Shown here piece by piece: positions 60,870 through 64,000 of a stretch of 64,000 bases of DNA (position 1 is the stretch's first letter; each line of letters starts with the position of its first letter). This DNA comes from Aquipuribacter sp051216895. GTDB taxonomy: Bacteria > Actinomycetota > Actinomycetes > Actinomycetales > JBBAYJ01. The notes beneath the pieces were generated by a model, which saw nothing but the letters and a program-made list of their open reading frames with translations, did no database searches and was not told where the DNA came from. The stretch lies in the NCBI RefSeq assembly GCF_051216895.1, contig NZ_JBPKAO010000001.1, positions 372,001 through 436,000 of the forward strand, given 5' to 3'. Position numbers and translations under genes: made by a program.

Positions 60870-61831
60870 GCGGTCGTCGCACCGGGCCTGTGACCCCGGC
60901 GGCGCGCCGGCTGGAGGTCGACGAGCTTGTCCGGGTCGCGGAGCGGCTGGCCGTCTGCCTGCACGCGGGGCTGTCGTGGCGGGCCGCGGTCGAGGAGTCC
61001 GGGGCCGTCGTCCTGCGGGGTGGGCAGCCCGTGGCGCCGCGAGCCCGGGCCGGTCGAAACGCGGTGCTGGTGGCGTTCCACGTCGTCGAGCGGCTCGGTG
61101 CGCCGGCCGCCGACGTGCTCCGGCGCTGCGCCGGCTCGGTCCGGGAGACGGTGGCCGCCGACGGGCGCCGGGCCAGTGCGGTGGCGGGGCCGGCCATGTC
61201 GGCGCGGATCGTGGGTGGTCTGCCCCTGGCGGGGCCGGTCGTGGCCGGCCTGCTGGGCGTGGACGCGGCGGCCGTGCTGCTGGGCACCCCGTGGGGTCGG
61301 GTCTGCGGTGTCCTGGGGGTCGCGCTGCTGGCGCTGTCCTGGTGGTGGTCGTCCCGCCTCGTCCGTCGGGCGACGGCGGTGGCCTCGCCCGACGGGGTGG
61401 ACGAGGCCGTGGTGTGCGACCTCGTGGCCGCCGCGCTGGATTCCGGGGCGGCGACGTCGACGGCGCTGGCTCAGGTGGCCCACGCCCTGGCCGCAGTGCC
61501 GGGGGCCGACCCCCGGGGCCTGGGAGAGGGGCTGCGACGGTGCGCGGTCGGGCTGGACACCGGGGACCTGCGGCTGGTGGTGGTCGACGACACGCTGCTG
61601 CCGCTGCTGGACGCCGTGGAGTTCTCGCTGCGCACCGGGGCACCGGCCGGGCGGCCCCTGCAGCTGGCCGCGGACGAGGTGCGACGTGCCCAGGAGCAGC
61701 GGACGGCGACGGCGACGGCTCGCCTGGCCGCCCTGCTCGTGCTGCCGCTCGGGCTGGCCGCCCTGCCCGGGTTCCTGCTGCTGGGCGTCTCGCCCGTCGT
61801 CGTCCAGCTGCTGGGCACCGGGCTGTCATGA
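60866..61831 (+). CDS. Tad pilus inner-membrane platform protein (TadB/TadC-like)
   Basis: A 321-residue membrane protein with the type II secretion F (T2SSF) domain fold twice in part: RVAERLAVCLHAGLSWRAAV (about 20-40) and CDLVAAALDSGAATSTALAQ (about 190-210). There are three or four membrane segments (AGLLGVDAAAVLL, VCGVLGVALLALSWWW, ALLVLPLGLAALPGFLLLGV). Mycobacterial tad clusters have separate tadB and tadC genes here; this single gene seems to stand for both. ATG 60866 overlaps the cpaF stop. Confidence 0.8.
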   Translation: MSGRRTGPVTPAARRLEVDELVRVAERLAVCLHAGLSWRAAVEESGAVVLRGGQPVAPRARAGRNAVLVAFHVVERLGAPAADVLRRCAGSVRETVAADGRRASAVAGPAMSARIVGGLPLAGPVVAGLLGVDAAAVLLGTPWGRVCGVLGVALLALSWWWSSRLVRRATAVASPDGVDEAVVCDLVAAALDSGAATSTALAQVAHALAAVPGADPRGLGEGLRRCAVGLDTGDLRLVVVDDTLLPLLDAVEFSLRTGAPAGRPLQLAADEVRRAQEQRTATATARLAALLVLPLGLAALPGFLLLGVSPVVVQLLGTGLS

Positions 61832-61977
61832 CCGGTCCGGCCGTGTGTCCACAGCCGGCGACGGGTCCCGTCGTCCACCGCCGGTCGCGTCCGGCCCCCG
61901 CGCCCTCCTGGTCCACCGGCAGCGTGGACGTCGGGCCCGGGCGGGCCCACCGCGGACGCGGGGACGAGGGGAGTCAC

Positions 61978-62253
61978 ATGGACGAGGACGAGCAGACGAC
62001 GGCCGGTGCGGGCGTCGGGGGGCACCGGGACCCGGGAGCGCCGGTGCCCGGACCACAGGGGGAGGCAGGCCCGCCGGCCCGGTCGGGACCGGGAGGCGGC
62101 GTCGGTGGCGACCTGGGCATGGCGACCGCGGAGTACGCGGTGGCCACGCTCGCCGCGGTCGGGTTCGCCGGGCTGCTGTTCGCGGTCCTGCGCAGCGGTG
62201 AGGTGCAGGAGCTGTTGCTCGAGCTGGTCAGGCGTGCGCTCTCGACGGTCTGA
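61978..62253 (+). CDS. DUF4244 Flp-type pilin
   Basis: A 91-residue protein. A polar Gly/Pro-rich leader of about 45 residues ends at DLG, then MATAEYAVATLAAVGFAGLL, which has the glutamate at position 5 after the likely cleavage point, the hallmark of Flp pilins, followed by a hydrophobic stretch. GAGGGGAG precedes ATG 61978 by 6 bp. A prepilin peptidase gene is not in the window. A 146-bp spacer separates it from the platform gene. Confidence 0.85.
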   Translation: MDEDEQTTAGAGVGGHRDPGAPVPGPQGEAGPPARSGPGGGVGGDLGMATAEYAVATLAAVGFAGLLFAVLRSGEVQELLLELVRRALSTV

Positions 62254-62656
62254 CCGTCGCACGCGGGTCCTGCGGGGCGACGCCGGGAGCGTGACCGCCG
62301 AGGTCGCGGTCACGTTCCCGGTGGTCCTGCTCGCCCTGGCCGTGGTCCTCCTCGCCGGGTCGGTGGCCAGGGCCGGGGTGGCCTGCGTGGACGGGGCGCG
62401 GGCAGCGGCGCGGGCGGTCAGCGCGGGGGAACCCGCCGAGGTGGCGGTCGGTCACGCACGCGGGGTCCTCGACCGACCGGCGCGGGTGGACGTCGGGACG
62501 AGGGCGGCGCCGACCGGTTCGTCGGGCCCCGGCCTGGTGCAGGTGTCCGTCAGCCTCGACGTCGTCCCGGCGTTCGTGCCCTCCTGGACCAGCGGGTCGT
62601 CGTGGGGGGTCCCCGTGACGTGCCGGGTCGCAGCCTGGCCGGAGCCGGTGGCGTGA
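62234..62656 (+). CDS. TadE-like pseudopilin
   Basis: A 140-residue protein with an Arg-rich leader (MRSRRSDRRTRVLRGDAGS), a TAEVAVTFPVVLLALAVVLL membrane segment with the TadE-type glutamate, and an extracytoplasmic beta-rich domain with VSVSLDVVPAF. Start GTG 62234 overlaps the DUF4244 gene by 20 bp and gives the RGDAGSVTAE motif typical of the family; GTG 62291 would cut it short. It is a minor pilus component. Confidence 0.85.
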   Translation: MRSRRSDRRTRVLRGDAGSVTAEVAVTFPVVLLALAVVLLAGSVARAGVACVDGARAAARAVSAGEPAEVAVGHARGVLDRPARVDVGTRAAPTGSSGPGLVQVSVSLDVVPAFVPSWTSGSSWGVPVTCRVAAWPEPVA

Positions 62657-63039
62657 GCGGGGTGACGCTCACGGCGACGGCCCTGGCCGGGATGGTGCTG
62701 GGGTGTGCCGCGGTGGGCGGCGTCGGTCAGGTCGCGGTGGTCAGGGCGCGGGTGGACGCGGCGGCCGACCTGGCCGCGTTGGCCGCGGCCGCCCACCTGG
62801 CGCGGGGTGACCCGGTGGACCTGGCCTGCGCCGCGGCCGCGCAGGTCGCCGCCGGGGCCGGTGGTGCCGGGGCCGGCAGTGGTGGGGCCGGCAGTGGTGG
62901 GGCCGGACCGCCGCAGGTCGTCGAGTGCCTCGCGGTGGGGCCGGACATCACGGTCAGGGTCGTCGCCCCGGTGCAGGTGCTCGGCCTGAGCGCATCCGTC
63001 GAGGGGCGGGCGCGGGCCGGACCGGTCTCCTCCGGCTGA
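62653..63039 (+). CDS. Rv3654c-type TadE-like protein
   Basis: A 128-residue protein with a hydrophobic N-terminus (VTLTATALAGMVLGCAAVG) and the family motif RARVDAAADLAALAAAAH, which marks the actinobacterial helicase/secretion-neighbourhood TadE-like group. A central loop consists of (GSGGAG) repeats. GTG start overlaps the tadE stop. It is the last gene of the Tad cluster. Confidence 0.83.
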   Translation: MSGVTLTATALAGMVLGCAAVGGVGQVAVVRARVDAAADLAALAAAAHLARGDPVDLACAAAAQVAAGAGGAGAGSGGAGSGGAGPPQVVECLAVGPDITVRVVAPVQVLGLSASVEGRARAGPVSSG

Positions 63040-63078
63040 GGGGTGCCGGTTCAGGGGTGGTGGCTGAGGGGTGCCGGT

Positions 63079-63717
63079 TCAGGGGCGGTCGGTGCTGCTC
63101 GGCCCGTCGGTGCGGGGCTGGGAGCCGGTGTCACCGAGGGTGCTGGTGCTGCTGGCGTCCTCGGGGGGCCGGGTCGAGGCCGGTGCGGTCGGGTGCGACT
63201 GGTCGCCCTGCGCGCTGGAGAGGTCCGAGCGGTCCGCCGAGGAGCCGGCGGGAGCGGACTGGCTGGTCGAGGTCGACGGGCCCGAGGAGGTCGACTGGCC
63301 CGAGGGAGCCGACGAGCCGGCCGGGGAGGCGCTGCCCGGGCGGGGGGACGAGTCGGGGTCGCGGCGGGCGAACGGGGCCGGGGCGGCCGAGGGGGCGGCG
63401 GACGCGGGGGTGGCGTTGCGCTGCGACTCGGCGGCCTGGCGGGACTGCACCTCGGCCTCGACCCGACGGAGCCGCTGCAGCTCGGCGCGGCGCTTGGAGG
63501 ACTTGCGGGCCCCCGAGCGCAGCGCGATGACGCCCAGCTCGAGCAGCAGCAGCGTGAGCGCACCCAGGGCGAAGACCACGACCACCGACGTCTCGACCGT
63601 CAGCCCGAAGAGGCTGAAGGACACGTCGGTGCCGGTGTCGCCCGGCAGCGAGCCGCCGACGACGAACGCGCCGAGGACGAGCCCCAGCAGGACCAGGATG
63701 ATTCCGATGACGATCAT
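63079..63717 (-). CDS. Two-segment membrane protein with Ser/Thr/Pro-rich tail
   Basis: A 212-residue protein starting at ATG 63717 behind GGAGG. Two membrane segments (IVIGIILVLLGLVLGAFVV and VVVVFALGALTLLLLELGVI) enclose a short loop; a basic helix (SGARKSSKRRAELQRLRRVE) follows, then about 100 residues rich in Ser, Ala, Pro and Gly. I do not recognise a specific family. It is convergent with the Tad cluster. Confidence 0.7.
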   Translation of the reverse strand: MIVIGIILVLLGLVLGAFVVGGSLPGDTGTDVSFSLFGLTVETSVVVVFALGALTLLLLELGVIALRSGARKSSKRRAELQRLRRVEAEVQSRQAAESQRNATPASAAPSAAPAPFARRDPDSSPRPGSASPAGSSAPSGQSTSSGPSTSTSQSAPAGSSADRSDLSSAQGDQSHPTAPASTRPPEDASSTSTLGDTGSQPRTDGPSSTDRP

Positions 63718-63825
63718 GTCGAGCTCCTCCACTGCGCAGGGCGGGTGCTCGGTGAGCTGACGCCTGTCCGACCTGTCCCGAGCACGCTAGCGACCCGGAC
63801 CCTGGGAGTCGCCGTGGCGCGCGGG

Positions 63826-64000
63826 TCACCCCGCCGCGAGCCCGAGCAGGTCCACGGCGCCGGACTTGTCCAGGGGCTGGTTGCCCGACCCGCACCCGCC
63901 GCGCACCACGCAGGCCGGGCAACCGGACAGGCAAGGGCAGCCGGACACGGCCTCGAGGGCCGCCCGCGCCCACACCTCGGCCGTCTCGTAGACCCGCTCG
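63826..64000 (-). CDS. DEAD/DEAH box helicase, C-terminal end (5' end outside window)
   Basis: The last ~57 residues of a protein whose beginning is beyond base 64000. They read ERVYETAEVWARAALEAV then SGCPCLSGCPACVVRGGCGS and GNQPLDKSGAVDLLG. The four-cysteine cluster and the GNQPLDK ending are the C-terminus of the DUF1998-containing helicase family (MrfA/YprA; Rv3649 beside the Tad genes in M. tuberculosis), which acts in DNA repair. The cysteines bind zinc in MrfA. Confidence 0.87.
   Translation of the reverse strand, partial: ERVYETAEVWARAALEAVSGCPCLSGCPACVVRGGCGSGNQPLDKSGAVDLLGLAAG

Noticed and set aside
58788..61916. 1042-codon open frame antisense to ssd-cpaF-tadB/C
   Set aside because: Low-complexity Arg/Pro composition, antisense to genes with clear motifs.

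Overview
This 64-kb window is chromosomal housekeeping DNA from a very GC-rich actinobacterium. The evidence is strong G/C bias at third codon positions, many GTG starts, dozens of GTGA/ATGA stop-start overlaps, a WhiB-family regulator, a Crp of 224 residues, and a gene order that from memory closely follows the Mycobacterium tuberculosis stretch from about Rv3721c (dnaZX) down to Rv3649 (helicase). A D-amino-acid ligase plus Asp/Glu racemase pair of the kind used for A4-type peptidoglycan cross-bridges, a xylose operon and the Mrp antiporter point to a Micrococcales-type soil bacterium (Cellulomonas-like) rather than a mycobacterium; this placement is inference. I saw no prophage, insertion sequence, integrase, CRISPR array or toxin island.

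Layout. 1-6.2 kb: the end of an indolepyruvate ferredoxin oxidoreductase and its Lrp-type regulator, a LytR_C membrane protein with a small conserved partner, the signal recognition particle RNA, tRNA-Ser(GGA), an rRNA-type guanine methyltransferase, a YchJ-like protein and a glutamate:sodium symporter. 6.3-10.4 kb: dnaX (with a very long repeat-built linker), recR and a DUF5063 gene. 10.4-12.5 kb: an ABC exporter pair. 12.6-18.2 kb: aspartokinase (with an internal beta-subunit start), aspartate-semialdehyde dehydrogenase, a metallophosphoesterase, then an ATP-grasp ligase and an Asp/Glu racemase. 18.2-31 kb: tRNA-Pro(CGG), a class A penicillin-binding protein, WhiB, two ArsA/GET3-like ATPases, DUF4177, RidA-like, three Nudix hydrolases, a metallo-beta-lactamase-fold enzyme, Crp, an RsiG-like protein, a MarP-type periplasmic protease and an alpha/beta hydrolase.

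31.3-37.6 kb: a holin-X-like membrane protein and a complete Mrp Na+/H+ antiporter operon (mrpA with fused B, then C, D, E, F, G). 37.7-39.5 kb: a membrane glycosyltransferase broken by a 173-bp tandem duplication. 39.6-45.8 kb: acetyl-CoA synthetase and two sodium:solute (acetate-type) symporters, each with a small membrane partner. 45.8-51.6 kb: a LytTR response regulator and a LytS-type sensor kinase separated by a heterodimeric ABC exporter that has one consensus and one degenerate ATP site. 51.6-55.5 kb: a LacI-family regulator divergent from xylA-xylB. 55.5-58.3 kb: a glycerophosphodiesterase, an Rv3662c-like protein and a HAD-IB phosphatase. 58.6-63.0 kb: an actinobacterial Tad pilus/secretion cluster (ssd, cpaF, tadB/C, DUF4244 pilin, TadE, Rv3654c-like). 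The window ends with a small membrane protein and the C-terminus of a DEAD/DEAH helicase.

How the genes work together. Aspartate metabolism (ask, asd, racemase, ATP-grasp ligase) sits beside the penicillin-binding protein, suggesting local supply of D-aspartate or D-glutamate for cross-bridges. Acetate uptake (actP/DUF485) and activation (acs) are adjacent. Xylose isomerase and xylulokinase form a short operon with their probable repressor divergent. The main anomalies are the duplication-broken glycosyltransferase, the split two-component system, the dnaX linker repeats, a Rid protein with a long acidic extension, and an RsiG-like protein with an altered c-di-GMP motif.
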